Shown here piece by piece: positions 37,267 through 49,151 of a stretch of 64,000 bases of DNA. Location of the stretch: contig NZ_CACVAF010000014.1 of NCBI RefSeq assembly GCF_902726565.1, positions 37,926 through 101,925 of the forward strand, written 5' to 3'. Position numbers and translations under genes: made by a program. The notes below the pieces were generated by a model. The model saw only the letters and a program-made list of their open reading frames with translations, searched no databases and was not told the origin of the DNA. The stretch's first letter is position 1. Each line of letters opens with the position of its first letter. This DNA is from Yersinia vastinensis. Its GTDB lineage: Bacteria > Pseudomonadota > Gammaproteobacteria > Enterobacterales > Enterobacteriaceae.

Positions 37267-37788
37267 ATGAACCGATTTGTTATCGCTGATATGACTCAGT
37301 GTATTGGTTGCCGCACCTGCGAAATCGCCTGTGTGGTAGCACACAGCACAGATAATAAGGCCAGCAGTATAACGGCGGATCAATTTCATCCGCGTCTGAG
37401 TGTGATGAAAAGTTTCGCAGTGAGTACACCAATCCTCTGTCATCAATGTGAGGATGCGCCTTGCGAGAATTCTTGCCCAAATGGCGCAATTGTGACCGGT
37501 GCCCATGGGGTACAAGTGATGGCATCACGTTGTATTGGTTGCAAAACCTGCATGTTGGTCTGCCCGTTTGGGGCGATGAACATGGTTGAACAAGTTAGTC
37601 ATAACGCGACGGTGAGTGCCCAAGCGCATAAATGCGATTTATGCCATACGCGTGAAGCTGGCCCGGCCTGCATAGAGGTCTGCCCAACGAACGCATTGAA
37701 ACTGGTGACGCCAATGGCGTTGGAAACGCTACAGCGGGACAGACAACTGCGCGCTGCTCGTGGTGCTGTACCGGGCATTGCTCGGTAA
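37267..37788 (+). CDS. hydN: HydN-type electron-transfer iron-sulfur protein
   Basis: A 173-residue ferredoxin-like protein with four cysteine groups: CIGCRTCEIAC, CHQCEDAPCENSC, CIGCKTCMLVC and CDLCHTREAGPACIEVC. HydN is the small electron-transfer partner of formate dehydrogenase H. It has AGGAG five bases before ATG, follows aegA after 21 bases and precedes fdhF by 25 bases. It is also similar to the N-terminal domain of the upstream AegA, so the two probably arose by duplication and fusion. Confidence 0.9.
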   Translation: MNRFVIADMTQCIGCRTCEIACVVAHSTDNKASSITADQFHPRLSVMKSFAVSTPILCHQCEDAPCENSCPNGAIVTGAHGVQVMASRCIGCKTCMLVCPFGAMNMVEQVSHNATVSAQAHKCDLCHTREAGPACIEVCPTNALKLVTPMALETLQRDRQLRAARGAVPGIAR

Positions 37789-37813
37789 TGTCTGCGGTTA
37801 TAAGGATAAAAAA

Positions 37814-39958
37814 ATGGAAAAGATCCTCACTGTCTGCCCCTATTGTGGTTCTGGATGCAAATTAAATTTATTGGTGGAAGACGGCGAAATCGTCGGTGCA
37901 CAGCCGGCCAATGGCGTCACCAACCAAGGGGAATTGTGCCTGAAGGGCTATTATGGTTGGGATTTTCTCAATGATACCCGCCTATTAACTCCACGGTTGA
38001 CGGCCCCTTTATTACGGCGCCAGCGGGGTGAGGCGTTTGAGCGTGTGAGCTGGCAAGAAGCCATTACATTTATCACCACCAAACTCAAAGCCATCAAAAA
38101 ACGCCACGGACCGGATGCCATCATGATGACCGGTTCTTCTCGGGGGCCGGGTAATGAGGCCAATTATGTGATGCAAAAATTTGCCCGAGCCGCGATTGGT
38201 ACAAACAATATCGACTGCTGCGCCCGCTTATGTCATGGCCCTTCGGTAGCCGGTTTACAGCAAACGCTGGGCAATGGCGCGATGAGCAATTCCATCGGTG
38301 AACTTGAAAATACCGATTGCATCTTGGTATTTGGCTATAACGCTGCGGATTCCCATCCGATCGTCGCCAGACGCATTATCAAAGCCAAAAATAAAGGGGC
38401 CAAACTGATCGTCTGCGATCCTCGGCATATTGAAACTGCGCGCATTGCTGATCAATGGCTGGCGTTGAAAAATGGCGCAAATATGGCGCTGGTGAATGCG
38501 TTCATTTATGTACTGATTGAAGAAAAACTCTATGACGATCATTATGTGCGCACGCACACCCGTGGCTTTGATGAACTGAAAGCGGGAATTGCAGATTACC
38601 GCCCGGAAGATATTGAGCATATTACCGGTTTGCCTGCGCAAGCGGTGCGTCAGGCGATGCGAACTTATGCTACAGCTCCGGCAGCAACGATTTTGTGGGG
38701 GATGGGTGTTACTCAATGGGGGCAAGCGGTAGACGTCGTGAAAGGGTTGTCTTCGCTAGCACTGCTAACGGGTAATCTTGGGCGGCCTAATGTCGGCGTC
38801 GGGCCGGTTCGCGGCCAGAATAATGTGCAGGGCGCTTGTGATATGGGTGTATTGCCCAACACTTTCCCCGGCTATGAAAAAGTGACAGATCCAGAGGCCA
38901 GAGGCCGTTTTGCCGCAGCCTGGGGGGTCTCTGAACTGCCTGCACAGGTGGGATTCTCGATTACTGATGTGCCGCATAAAGTCGCAGAAGGAAAACTCAA
39001 AGCCTATTACGTATTTGGCGAGGATCCTATCCAGACCGAGCCAGATTTAGCCGCAATGCGTACGGCGTTTGAGGCGCTGGAACTGGTGGTGGTGCAGGAT
39101 ATTTTTATGACGAAGACCGCTGAATTGGCCGATGTGGTGCTTCCTGCCACTTCTTGGGGTGAGCATGAGGGGGTTTATACCAGCGCCGATCGCGGTTTCC
39201 AGCACTTTAATAAAGCCATTGAGCCAAAGGGCGACGTGAAGCCCGATTGGGAAATTATCAGCCTAATGTCCACGGCAATGGGTTACCCGATGGCCTACCA
39301 AAATACTCAGCAAATCTGGGATGAAATGCGCGGCTTATGCCCGCCATTTTATGGGGCAACCTATGAAAAAATGGCAGGGCTAGGGTATGTGCAATGGCCT
39401 TGCCCCACCGAAGATCATCCCGGTACTCCTTACCTTTATACCGGCAATCAATTTGCCACCGAGGATGGCAAAGGTTTACTCAGTTGTGCACCGTGGCAGC
39501 CGCCTCATGAGCAAACTAACCGTGATTATCCACTGGCACTTTGTACTGTGCGAGAGGTGGGACACTACAGCTGCCGCTCAATGACCGGTAACTGTGCAAC
39601 ACTGAAAATCCTGGCGGATGAACCGGGTTATGTGCAAATTCACCCAGAAGATGCCAATGAGCTAGGGGTTATCGATCAACAACTTATCTGGATTTCTTCG
39701 CGACGGGGTAAAGTGATTGCTCGCGCCAGTGTTACCGAGCGAGCTAACCGTGGTGCGGTGTATATGACGTATCAGTGGTGGATTGGGGCCTGTAATGAAC
39801 TGACGGTGGACCATGTTGATCCGGTGTCAAAAACACCGGAATTTAAGCATTGTGCGGTCAAAGTGGAAGCCATTAGCGATCAACGTGCAGCAGAACAATA
39901 TGTTGAACAACAATATAATCAGCTAAAAAAACGGCTGTCAGATGCTGCTGTTGAGTAA
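37814..39958 (+). CDS. fdhF: Formate dehydrogenase H-type catalytic subunit, cysteine variant
   Basis: A 714-residue molybdopterin (bis-MGD) enzyme oxidising formate. [4Fe-4S] ligands are Cys8, Cys11, Cys15 and Cys42 (CPYCGSGC, ELCLKGYYGW). The active-site stretch reads DCCARLCHGPSV; residue 140, which is selenocysteine (UGA) in E. coli FdhF, is encoded here by TGT at 38231-38233. His141 and other active-site residues (GCDMGVLP context) are kept. It therefore does not need the Sec machinery. No hyc or hyf hydrogenase genes are nearby; aegA and hydN are the likely electron partners. Start at MEKIL with AAGGAT upstream; the longer frame lies in hydN. Confidence 0.9.
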   Translation: MEKILTVCPYCGSGCKLNLLVEDGEIVGAQPANGVTNQGELCLKGYYGWDFLNDTRLLTPRLTAPLLRRQRGEAFERVSWQEAITFITTKLKAIKKRHGPDAIMMTGSSRGPGNEANYVMQKFARAAIGTNNIDCCARLCHGPSVAGLQQTLGNGAMSNSIGELENTDCILVFGYNAADSHPIVARRIIKAKNKGAKLIVCDPRHIETARIADQWLALKNGANMALVNAFIYVLIEEKLYDDHYVRTHTRGFDELKAGIADYRPEDIEHITGLPAQAVRQAMRTYATAPAATILWGMGVTQWGQAVDVVKGLSSLALLTGNLGRPNVGVGPVRGQNNVQGACDMGVLPNTFPGYEKVTDPEARGRFAAAWGVSELPAQVGFSITDVPHKVAEGKLKAYYVFGEDPIQTEPDLAAMRTAFEALELVVVQDIFMTKTAELADVVLPATSWGEHEGVYTSADRGFQHFNKAIEPKGDVKPDWEIISLMSTAMGYPMAYQNTQQIWDEMRGLCPPFYGATYEKMAGLGYVQWPCPTEDHPGTPYLYTGNQFATEDGKGLLSCAPWQPPHEQTNRDYPLALCTVREVGHYSCRSMTGNCATLKILADEPGYVQIHPEDANELGVIDQQLIWISSRRGKVIARASVTERANRGAVYMTYQWWIGACNELTVDHVDPVSKTPEFKHCAVKVEAISDQRAAEQYVEQQYNQLKKRLSDAAVE

Positions 39959-40052
39959 CCCACTGCCACTCATCGCGGTAAATCACGATAGATTTACCGC
40001 GATGAGTAACCCACTGCCACTCATCGCGGTAAATCACGATAGATTTACCGCG
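39953..40052. repeat. Tandemly duplicated 51-bp hairpin unit between fdhF and dsbD
   Basis: A 49-base identical segment beginning GAGTAACCCACTGCCACTCA occurs at 39953-40001 and again at 40004-40052 (period 51). Each copy contains a perfect 11-bp stem, CGCGGTAAATC / GATTTACCGCG, with a 6-base loop. In copy 1 the stem extends to 14 bp. The stop codon of fdhF lies in copy 1; the stop of dsbD lies inside the stem of copy 2. They probably act as a double bidirectional terminator. Confidence 0.93.
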
Positions 40053-41793
40053 CCTTATTTTGTAAATGTTGCAAAAACTCGCTGGCATTCATAAAGCCGG
40101 TCACTCTGGCATCGTTCACTTCATTACCCTGTGCATCAAAAAACAGGATGGTCGGCAAGCCCAACACATTTAATGATTTCAGCAGTGCTGCATGTTCCGC
40201 ACTGTTAGCCGTTACATCCGCTTGGAGTAATACGGTATTGGCTAATTGGCGTTGAACCTGTTCATCGCTGAAAGTGTATTTCTCAAACTCTTTGCAGGCT
40301 ACACACCAATCAGCGTATAGATCTAACATCACCGGCTTACCCTGCGCTTGGGCTAATGCCGCTTGCAATTGTGGTAAGTCAGCCACTGGCTTAAAGGCTA
40401 AATGCTTAACTTCACTCTGTTGTGTGGTACTGCCAAAAGCCCAATCTTGTAGTGGGCGGGCGGCAATTAGCAAGGCGGCCAGCAGCAATAATTGGCAGGC
40501 TCGCGCCCAACCGGAGTGCGCTTTTAGACTTAATACAAATGCCCAGCCGAAGAAAGCAATCGCCAGCAAACTCCATAAACGTAAGCCCCAGACATCACCT
40601 AACACTCTTTCTAGCAAGAACACCGGCAGTGCCAGAATAACAAAACCAAAAGCTTCTTTGACGTACTGCATCCATGGGCCACTGCGTGGCAGAAGTTTAT
40701 TGCCGAATAACGTCACAATGACCAATGGGATCCCCATCCCTAAGGCATATAAATATAAAGTACCACCGCCAGCCAACATGTTACCGCTTTGGGCGATATA
40801 GAGCAGAATGGCACTGAGTGGCGCAGTGGTGCAGGGCGAACAAATTAGCCCCGCCAGTGCACCCATGGCAAAGACACCGGCCAGTGATCCCCCACGCTGG
40901 CTGCTGCTCCACTGCACTAGCCGGGTTTGTAGTGACGAAGGCAATTGCAGCGAATACAGGCCGAACATGGATAATGCCAACAATGCAAACAGTGCCGACA
41001 GCCCAATCAGTACATAAGGATGTTGTAATGCTGCCTGAAACTGTAAGCCAGCTGCTGCAACCACCAAGCCAAGTAGGGTGTAGGTCAGCGCCATTCCTTG
41101 CACATAGACCACGGCCAGCAGCAATATTCGCCGCTGACTATGTGGTTTTTCTCGGCCAAGAATGATGGCTGAAATCAGCGGATACATTGGCAATACACAA
41201 GGAGTAAAGGCAATGCCGATACCAATCAGGAGCGCCCATAGTGGAGAGAACGGCAACTCCGCAGGTGTTGGGGGCGAATTATTGGCTACAGAAGACGCCG
41301 CTTCTATGCCTGCGGCCACGGATGAACCGGCAGCCACCGCAGAGAGCGGCACCACTCGGGTTTCTGGCGGATAACAGAATCCAGCCTCAGCACACCCCTG
41401 ATAGGTCACACTGACACTGGCTTGCTCGCCGGCCTGCATAATTGGGATTTTCAGTGTGAGTTGTTGCTTGAAAATCGCGACTTCACCATAGAATTCATCA
41501 TGATGTGCAATGCCTTCCGGCAGTGTCAGTGCGCCAAGCGTGGCATTATGCGGCACAATTTTGATTTGCTGGCGATACAGATAATAGTCGGGATGAATCT
41601 GCCAGCTTAGGGTGAGCTGGTCACTTTGCTGGCGAAAATCAAAAGCAAACGCCTGATCAACAGGGATAAACCGGTTCTGGCTACTTTTCTGGCCAAAAGA
41701 GGCGTTTTCACCAAACAGTGAAGCCTGTGCGCTGTGCGGCGCAAGTAAAACGCTGCACAGCAGCAGAATCAGAGTAATGAAGCGTTGAGCCAT
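40045..41793 (-). CDS. dsbD: Thiol:disulfide interchange protein DsbD
   Basis: A 582-residue inner-membrane protein that carries reducing power from cytoplasmic thioredoxin to the periplasm. Signal peptide (residues 1-24, ending SAQA), N-terminal domain with Cys134 and Cys140 (GCAEAGFC), eight-helix core with the redox cysteines Cys199 ([10 protein letters not shown]) and the SPCTTAP motif near 319-323, and a C-terminal thioredoxin-like domain with WCVAC. The start overlaps cutA by 25 bases, as in other enterobacteria. Confidence 0.95.
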   Translation of the reverse strand: MAQRFITLILLLCSVLLAPHSAQASLFGENASFGQKSSQNRFIPVDQAFAFDFRQQSDQLTLSWQIHPDYYLYRQQIKIVPHNATLGALTLPEGIAHHDEFYGEVAIFKQQLTLKIPIMQAGEQASVSVTYQGCAEAGFCYPPETRVVPLSAVAAGSSVAAGIEAASSVANNSPPTPAELPFSPLWALLIGIGIAFTPCVLPMYPLISAIILGREKPHSQRRILLLAVVYVQGMALTYTLLGLVVAAAGLQFQAALQHPYVLIGLSALFALLALSMFGLYSLQLPSSLQTRLVQWSSSQRGGSLAGVFAMGALAGLICSPCTTAPLSAILLYIAQSGNMLAGGGTLYLYALGMGIPLVIVTLFGNKLLPRSGPWMQYVKEAFGFVILALPVFLLERVLGDVWGLRLWSLLAIAFFGWAFVLSLKAHSGWARACQLLLLAALLIAARPLQDWAFGSTTQQSEVKHLAFKPVADLPQLQAALAQAQGKPVMLDLYADWCVACKEFEKYTFSDEQVQRQLANTVLLQADVTANSAEHAALLKSLNVLGLPTILFFDAQGNEVNDARVTGFMNASEFLQHLQNKAR

Positions 41794-42092
41794 GACAGGT
41801 AATCTTTATCTCCGTCCCGTACCGGCAGCACCAACAATTCGGGTGTCTGGTAGGGGTGATGTTGTTTGATATAGCTGAGAAGCGCCTGCTGGTGGCCCGT
41901 ATTGCTTTTGAACAATAACTGGACTTCATACTCTTGCTGGAGCTTACCTTCCCAGGCGTAAATCGAGGTCGCGCCCGGCAGCAAGGTGGCACAAGCGGCC
42001 AATTTCTCACCCACAACCTTCGCGGCTAAATCCTGTGCGCTGGCTTCATCTGGGGCGGTGCACAATACCACAATTGCATCACAATCAGACAT
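41769..42092 (-). CDS. cutA: Divalent cation tolerance protein CutA
   Basis: A 107-residue protein of the trimeric CutA family. Begins [20 protein letters not shown], with [20 protein letters not shown] in the middle and the conserved end [11 protein letters not shown]. Linked to copper tolerance in E. coli; its exact biochemical role is unsettled. The start is chosen by family and by GAGGTG four bases upstream; the longer frame overlaps dcuA. It lies between dcuA and dsbD in the conserved order. Confidence 0.93.
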   Translation of the reverse strand: MSDCDAIVVLCTAPDEASAQDLAAKVVGEKLAACATLLPGATSIYAWEGKLQQEYEVQLLFKSNTGHQQALLSYIKQHHPYQTPELLVLPVRDGDKDYLSWLNASLL

Positions 42093-42237
42093 GTTCACCT
42101 CGGGTTCATGACAAGAAAACAGGGAATAATAAGAAAATACTATAGCGCGAAGCGGGGGTGGGTCAGAAGATGATTTATGTAACGATGAGATATAGCTGAG
42201 GAAATGGGGCGCGTGGTGCGCCCCATCATTCAAACGA

Positions 42238-43539
42238 TTACAGAACCAGACCGCCCATGACAAAGCCGAAACAGACGGCCAGTGCTACCCCGATGGTGCC
42301 AGGGATGAAGAACGGATGGTTGAACACGAAGCGACCAATGCGAGTGGTGCCGGTGTCGTCCATTTGTACTGCCGCAACCAGTGTTGGGTAAGTCGGCAGA
42401 ATGAACAGACCAGAAACCGCTGCGAAAGAAGCAATCGCTGCCAGTGGTGAAACGTTCAGAGCCATTGCCATTGGCATCAATGCCTTAGCAGTTGCTGCCT
42501 GAGAGTAAAGCAGTGCTGAACAGAAGAAGAAGATAACAGCCAGTAACCATGAGTGAGTCTGAATCAGGCTACCCGCAGTTTCTTTAATCCATTCCAGATT
42601 GTGCTGCACAAAAGTATCACCTAACCAAGCAACACCGAGGATACAGATACAAGCACTCATACCGGCTTTAAATGTACTGGAATTCAGGATTGAGTCAGTT
42701 TCAACTGAACACACCATGGTGGTGATGGTCGCCACACTCAGCATGATAATCAGGATGGCATTGGTGGTATTCATCAGTGGTGTTGCCACTAAACCGACAC
42801 TTGGGCTGTTGATAATGGCATAGGCCACAACACACAATACGCCCGCCAGGAACAACAACACTGAGGCTTTAGCGCGTGGTTTAATCACTTTTACCGTGTC
42901 GCCACGCAGTGTTACTAAGCCTTCTTCCAAACGTTTCAAATAAACGGGGTCATCGGAAAGTTTGGAGTTAAAGCACCAGGAAACGATCAATGACATCACA
43001 AACACCGCAAGCAGGGTGGATGGGATAACAATCATCAGTAAATGTAAGTAGCTGACGCCGTGGCCTTCCATGACGGAAGACATGTAAACGACTGCCGCCG
43101 AAATAGGTGAGGCGGTGATAGCAATCTGTGCGGAGACAACGGCGGTAGACAGTGGGCGGCAAGGTTTGATGCCTTGTTCTTTCGCCACTTCTGCAATCAC
43201 CGGCAGGGCTGACAGAGAAATGTTACCTGTCCCGGCGAAGATGGTCAGAAAATAAGTGACCAGTGGGGCAAGGATGGTGATGTGTTTTGGATTCTTACGC
43301 AGCAATTTTTCAGTTTGTTGCACCAGATAATCCATACCACCGGCGACCTGCATTGCAGAGATTGCGGCAATAACGGCCATGATGATTGAAATAACATCAA
43401 AGGGAATGCTGCCCGGTTTGACGCCAATAATCGCCAACACCAAAACACCAATCCCACCCGCAAATCCGATACCGATACCGCCCAACCTGGCCCCTAAAAA
43501 AATGGCCAGCAGAACGATGACTAATTCTACGGCTATCAT
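42238..43539 (-). CDS. dcuA: Anaerobic C4-dicarboxylate transporter DcuA
   Basis: A 433-residue Dcu-family antiporter exchanging aspartate, malate or fumarate for succinate. It has about ten hydrophobic helices and the family stretches [30 protein letters not shown], and [18 protein letters not shown] near the end. AAGGAG lies before ATG. It follows aspA on the same strand with a terminator-like hairpin between, as in E. coli. It supplies aspartate and fumarate for AspA and Frd. Confidence 0.95.
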   Translation of the reverse strand: MIAVELVIVLLAIFLGARLGGIGIGFAGGIGVLVLAIIGVKPGSIPFDVISIIMAVIAAISAMQVAGGMDYLVQQTEKLLRKNPKHITILAPLVTYFLTIFAGTGNISLSALPVIAEVAKEQGIKPCRPLSTAVVSAQIAITASPISAAVVYMSSVMEGHGVSYLHLLMIVIPSTLLAVFVMSLIVSWCFNSKLSDDPVYLKRLEEGLVTLRGDTVKVIKPRAKASVLLFLAGVLCVVAYAIINSPSVGLVATPLMNTTNAILIIMLSVATITTMVCSVETDSILNSSTFKAGMSACICILGVAWLGDTFVQHNLEWIKETAGSLIQTHSWLLAVIFFFCSALLYSQAATAKALMPMAMALNVSPLAAIASFAAVSGLFILPTYPTLVAAVQMDDTGTTRIGRFVFNHPFFIPGTIGVALAVCFGFVMGGLVL

Positions 43540-43620
43540 AGTATTTACTCCTTGTTTTAATTGGAAACTATTTGTTTTTATTTGAAAACTAAAAGTTACA
43601 TAGTTGTGTTTACTAGAAAG

Positions 43621-43657
43621 TAAAAAGGCACGCTGTCCAGAGGAGCATGCGTGCCTT
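43621..43657 (-). terminator. Terminator between aspA and dcuA
   Basis: On the minus strand AAGGCACGC / GCGTGCCTT form a 9-bp stem followed by TTTTTA. Partial termination would reduce dcuA expression relative to aspA. Confidence 0.88.
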
Positions 43658-43678
43658 GTAGGCTACCGGATGATTATT

Positions 43679-45115
43679 CTATTGTTCATTTTCATCGGTA
43701 TAACGTTTCGCCTTATAGGCAGGATGCATCAGGTTCTCGACAGAGAAAATATCGTCCAACTCAGCTTCGGTTAATAAGCCGCGTTCCAGAACCACTTCCC
43801 GCACATTCTTGCCGGTTTCAGCACAAATCTTACCCACGATATCACCGTTATGGTGACCAATGAATGGGTTGAGATAGGTGACGATACCGATAGAGTTAAA
43901 GACGTAACGTTCGCAGACCTCTTTGTTGGCAGTAATGCCATTGATGCATTTTTCCAACAGGTTATAGCAAGCATTTGTCAGGATATGAATGGATTCAAAC
44001 ATAGCCTGGCCAATCACTGGCTCCATGACGTTCAACTGGAGCTGACCTGCTTCGGCCGCCATAGTAATGCAAGTGTCGTTACCGATCACCTTAAAACAAA
44101 CCTGATTAACAACTTCAGGAATCACCGGGTTGACTTTGGCTGGCATGATAGAAGAACCGGCCTGCAATTCTGGCAGATTGATTTCATTCAGACCCGTACG
44201 CGGGCCAGAAGAGAGCAAACGTAAGTCATTACAGATTTTCGACATCTTAACGGCCAGACGTTTCAGGGCACTGTGCACCATCACGTAAGCACCGCAGTCA
44301 GACGTCGCTTCAATCAAGTCTTCTGCTGGCACACATGCCAACCCACTGATTTCCGCTAGTTTTTGTACCGCCAGTTGCTGATAACCTTCAGGCGTGTTCA
44401 AGGCAGTACCGATAGCCGTTGCACCTAGGTTAACTTCCAACAGTAATTCTGCGGTACGTTGCAGGTTTTTGGTTTCTTCGTTTAACAATACCTGGAAAGC
44501 ACGGAACTCCTGCCCCAGTGTCATTGGAACGGCATCCTGTAACTGGGTACGGCCCATTTTCAGAATTTTTTCGAATTCTTTGGATTTTCTACCAAAACCT
44601 TCGCCCAGTTCATTGATCGCGTCGATCAATTTCATGATAGAGGCGTAGACCGCAATGCGGAAGCCGGTTGGGTAGGCATCGTTGGTGGATTGGCACTTGT
44701 TCAGATGGTCGTTAGGATTAAGGTATTGATATTCCCCCTTCTGGTGCCCCATCAGTTCCAGACCGATATTGGCCAGAACTTCGTTGGTATTCATGTTTAA
44801 AGAGGTACCGGCGCCGCCTTGGAATACGTCAACCGGGAACTGATCCATGCATTTGCCTTTATCCAGAACTTCATCACATGCCTGAATAATGATGTCAGCA
44901 ATTTTGCGTGGGATGGTGTGTAGCTCTTTGTTCGCCATTGCCGCCGCTTTTTTTACCATAACCATGCCGCGTACAAATTCGGGAACATCACTGATTTTGC
45001 TGTTACTTATATAGAAGTTTTCAATCGCACGCAGGGTATGAACACCGTAGTAAGCCTCTGCGGGGACTTCTCGTGTACCTAACAGGTCTTCTTCAATACG
45101 AATGTTATTTGACAT
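43679..45115 (-). CDS. aspA: Aspartate ammonia-lyase
   Basis: A 478-residue fumarase/aspartase superfamily enzyme making fumarate and ammonia from L-aspartate. Superfamily signature [15 protein letters not shown] near residue 318, TGLNEINLP before it, and NANEVL-like region [14 protein letters not shown]. Provides fumarate for anaerobic respiration through the frd complex found 8 kb away. A perfect CRP-type site lies about 205 bases upstream. Confidence 0.95.
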   Translation of the reverse strand: MSNNIRIEEDLLGTREVPAEAYYGVHTLRAIENFYISNSKISDVPEFVRGMVMVKKAAAMANKELHTIPRKIADIIIQACDEVLDKGKCMDQFPVDVFQGGAGTSLNMNTNEVLANIGLELMGHQKGEYQYLNPNDHLNKCQSTNDAYPTGFRIAVYASIMKLIDAINELGEGFGRKSKEFEKILKMGRTQLQDAVPMTLGQEFRAFQVLLNEETKNLQRTAELLLEVNLGATAIGTALNTPEGYQQLAVQKLAEISGLACVPAEDLIEATSDCGAYVMVHSALKRLAVKMSKICNDLRLLSSGPRTGLNEINLPELQAGSSIMPAKVNPVIPEVVNQVCFKVIGNDTCITMAAEAGQLQLNVMEPVIGQAMFESIHILTNACYNLLEKCINGITANKEVCERYVFNSIGIVTYLNPFIGHHNGDIVGKICAETGKNVREVVLERGLLTEAELDDIFSVENLMHPAYKAKRYTDENEQ

Positions 45116-45558
45116 GAGAACCTTCTCTAATGTGCTGTCTTGTTTTGTATTTGTTAACTAAATTATGCCGCCGTGGACAACATGATGCCGCCATGAACTT
45201 TTAATGCGGAAAGATTAACCATTCATCATGTTGCTAACAGGATCATATGCTGCTTAACGATAAAAAGCCTTGAACTAGGATCACTATATGGTCGGAATTA
45301 ATTGAGATGATCTGATATCTGTGATTTCTCTCACAGTTGCACGCAGAAGTAATAAAAATGCACCCTCAGCTTGAAAAACGATGCTACCACCACCACTTTA
45401 AGAGGGTCGACCCACGTCGAAGAGGGGAGCTGACGCTAAAATCCCTATATAAAGGGAAAAAACCGAGTCAGCGCCAGTCGGGTCAAGGTTTTCATGGTAT
45501 CTGTCAGGCAGGTTTAATCTGATGAGGGATGCTGAATGATGAGAATAAGGAGAATGCG
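45116..45558. other. Divergent control region between aspA and fxsA
   Basis: 443 bases without a gene. It holds a CRP-type palindrome (listed separately), a CTTGAA at 45370-45375 that could be part of a heat-shock promoter although no convincing CCCCAT partner follows, and nested inverted repeats in the fxsA leader (GCTGAC at 45429-45434 with GTCAGC at 45467-45472, enclosing TCCCT/AGGGA). Confidence 0.6.
45320..45335. promoter_or_regulatory. CRP-type binding site
   Basis: TGTGATTTCTCTCACA is a perfect TGTGA-N6-TCACA palindrome. It sits midway between divergent aspA and fxsA. aspA is CRP- and FNR-activated in E. coli, so it is most likely for aspA, although it is far from the aspA start. Confidence 0.8.
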
Positions 45559-46068
45559 GTGCGTTGGTTACCGTTAGCGCTAATATTTTTATTGGCGTAT
45601 ATAGAAATATCGATATTTATCAAGGTTGCAGCCGTATTGGGTGTGTTGGTTACCCTGCTGCTGGTGATCCTGAGTTCCTGCGTGGGGATCTCTCTGGTGC
45701 GCAATCAGGGGATAAAAACCTTTATGCAGATGCAGCAAAAACTGGCTGCGGGTGAAAGCCCTGCAGCAGAAATGGTCAAGAGTGTATCGCTAGTTTTGGT
45801 GGGCTTCTTGCTGTTGATCCCAGGCTTCTTTACTGACTTCCTTGGTTTGTTACTGCTTTTACCCCCCATCCAGAAATCATTAACACTGAAGTTGATGCCA
45901 CATCTGAACATTTATCGTGGTGGTTTTAGTGCTGGTAGTGGCCCTATGGGGGGCGGAAATACCTTCGATGGTGAGTTTCAGCGTAAAGCTGATGACAGCT
46001 TCATCGTAGAACATCGTCCGGATGAGGATGATAAACCGACAGATAATCGCTTTAAAGATGATAAGTAA
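45559..46068 (+). CDS. fxsA: Membrane protein FxsA
   Basis: A 169-residue membrane protein of the FxsA family, known in E. coli as suppressor of F exclusion of phage T7. Three or four hydrophobic segments (ALIFLLAYIEISIFIKVA, VLVTLLLVILSSCVGISLV, LVGFLLLIPGFFTDFLGL) and a hydrophilic tail ending with acidic DKPTDNRFKDDK. The start is GTG 45559: AAGGAG stands five to six bases before it, and the family starts with (M/V)RWLP. Ten extra upstream codons in frame are not conserved. Confidence 0.9.
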   Translation: MRWLPLALIFLLAYIEISIFIKVAAVLGVLVTLLLVILSSCVGISLVRNQGIKTFMQMQQKLAAGESPAAEMVKSVSLVLVGFLLLIPGFFTDFLGLLLLLPPIQKSLTLKLMPHLNIYRGGFSAGSGPMGGGNTFDGEFQRKADDSFIVEHRPDEDDKPTDNRFKDDK

Positions 46069-46211
46069 ACGGATGGTTCTTTCTAATGACCTGTTTACTC
46101 ATCATAAAATTGTAAAATAAATCACAGTGTTTTCTTTTCACTGTGGGCGGTGGGGGCGCAAAAACACCCCTTTTCGGGCGAGAAAAAAATGAATTTTTTT
46201 TTGTCGTCTCC

Positions 46212-46238
46212 CTTGAAGGGATAAGAAGCCGCCCCCAT
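46212..46238 (+). promoter_or_regulatory. Sigma-32 (heat-shock) promoter of groES-groEL
   Basis: CTTGAA at 46212-46217 and CCCCAT at 46233-46238 separated by 15 bases match the RpoH consensus exactly, 84 bases before the groES ATG. The context CCCTTGAAGGG is close to that of the E. coli groE promoter. Confidence 0.93.
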
Positions 46239-46264
46239 TAAGGAAGGCACGGTATCGGTTATGA

Positions 46265-46615
<351 letters not shown>

Positions 46616-46628
46616 TCACGCTCTCTAA

Positions 46629-48314
<1,686 letters not shown>

Positions 48315-48372
48315 TGCTGCCAACCCCTTGAGTGGCCATGTAGAGTGGTAGCGCAAGGGATACGCTGTTGAT

Positions 48373-48408
48373 AAAAGCGAGTGGGGCGACCTGCTCGCTT
48401 TTATTTTT
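48373..48408 (+). terminator. Rho-independent terminator of groESL
   Basis: AAAAGCGAG (48373-48381) and CTCGCTTTT (48394-48402) form a 9-bp stem followed by ATTTTTT. It is 58 bases after groEL. From here to 48749 (about 340 bases) I see no gene, repeat or RNA motif. Confidence 0.88.
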
Positions 48409-48749
48409 TAAGTTTCACTCTTATCTTTTACGAAAATAAAAACCTGCAATACATCAAACCTGTCATCACCTTGCCTTAAGTGAACTTTATTTTGGTTCTT
48501 TCCTGAATACTCAGTCTGTTCCGATTCATATTTTGCAACTCGGCACCCTAAAAGCCGTTTTATTTCATCCTATGTGATGATTGCAGGGCTTTTTATTATC
48601 TTAGTTTCTGAATTAATGTGTAAACTGTTACTCATTAACCATCAGCCTAGAAATCGGGTCACTGGATAATTTCGGCAACGGATGCCTAATTGGCAGCGGT
48701 GCTTTCTGGTAATCTTTAGCGTGATTCTCAACTTAGAATGGGGAAAAAA

Positions 48750-49094
48750 ATGCGGATTAAAGTGTTACTTGGTCTCTCGGCAGCGATGCTGCTGGCTGGC
48801 TGTAGCTCCACTAATCAATTGAGTTCGGCGGGTGAGCAAGTGAAGTTCTCCGATACCAAGCCGGGTAGTGAATGTCAGTTGGTCGGCCAGGTGACGGGGA
48901 CTCAGAGCAATTGGCTGTCCGGTGGCGGCGGTGAAAGCAGCTCTATGCGTGGTGCAGCAAATGACCTGCGCAACAAAGCAGCAGCAATGGGCGGCAATGT
49001 TATCTATGGTGCAACCAGCCCGAGCGAAACCTTCTTATCAAGCTTCGCGCCCCTTGACAGCAAAATGGTCGGTGAAGTTTACAAGTGCCCTTAA
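48750..49094 (+). CDS. yjeI: DUF4156 lipoprotein YjeI
   Basis: A 114-residue predicted lipoprotein: signal peptide with lipobox LLAGC (Cys near residue 18), then GSECQLVGQVTGTQSNWLSG and MRGAANDLRNKAAAMGGNV, and a closing GEVYKCP. It matches E. coli YjeI in sequence and location (between groEL and epmB). GGGGA at 48740 places the start at ATG 48750, not at ATG 48738. Function unknown. Confidence 0.88.
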   Translation: MRIKVLLGLSAAMLLAGCSSTNQLSSAGEQVKFSDTKPGSECQLVGQVTGTQSNWLSGGGGESSSMRGAANDLRNKAAAMGGNVIYGATSPSETFLSSFAPLDSKMVGEVYKCP

Positions 49095-49151
49095 TAGCTT
49101 AAGCTGCAAGATCAATAACTCAGGGGACGCATCGCATCCCCTGTTTTGTCA

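Noticed and set aside
38231..38233. Selenocysteine codon in fdhF
   Set aside because: The codon is TGT (Cys), not TGA, and the frame is open throughout.
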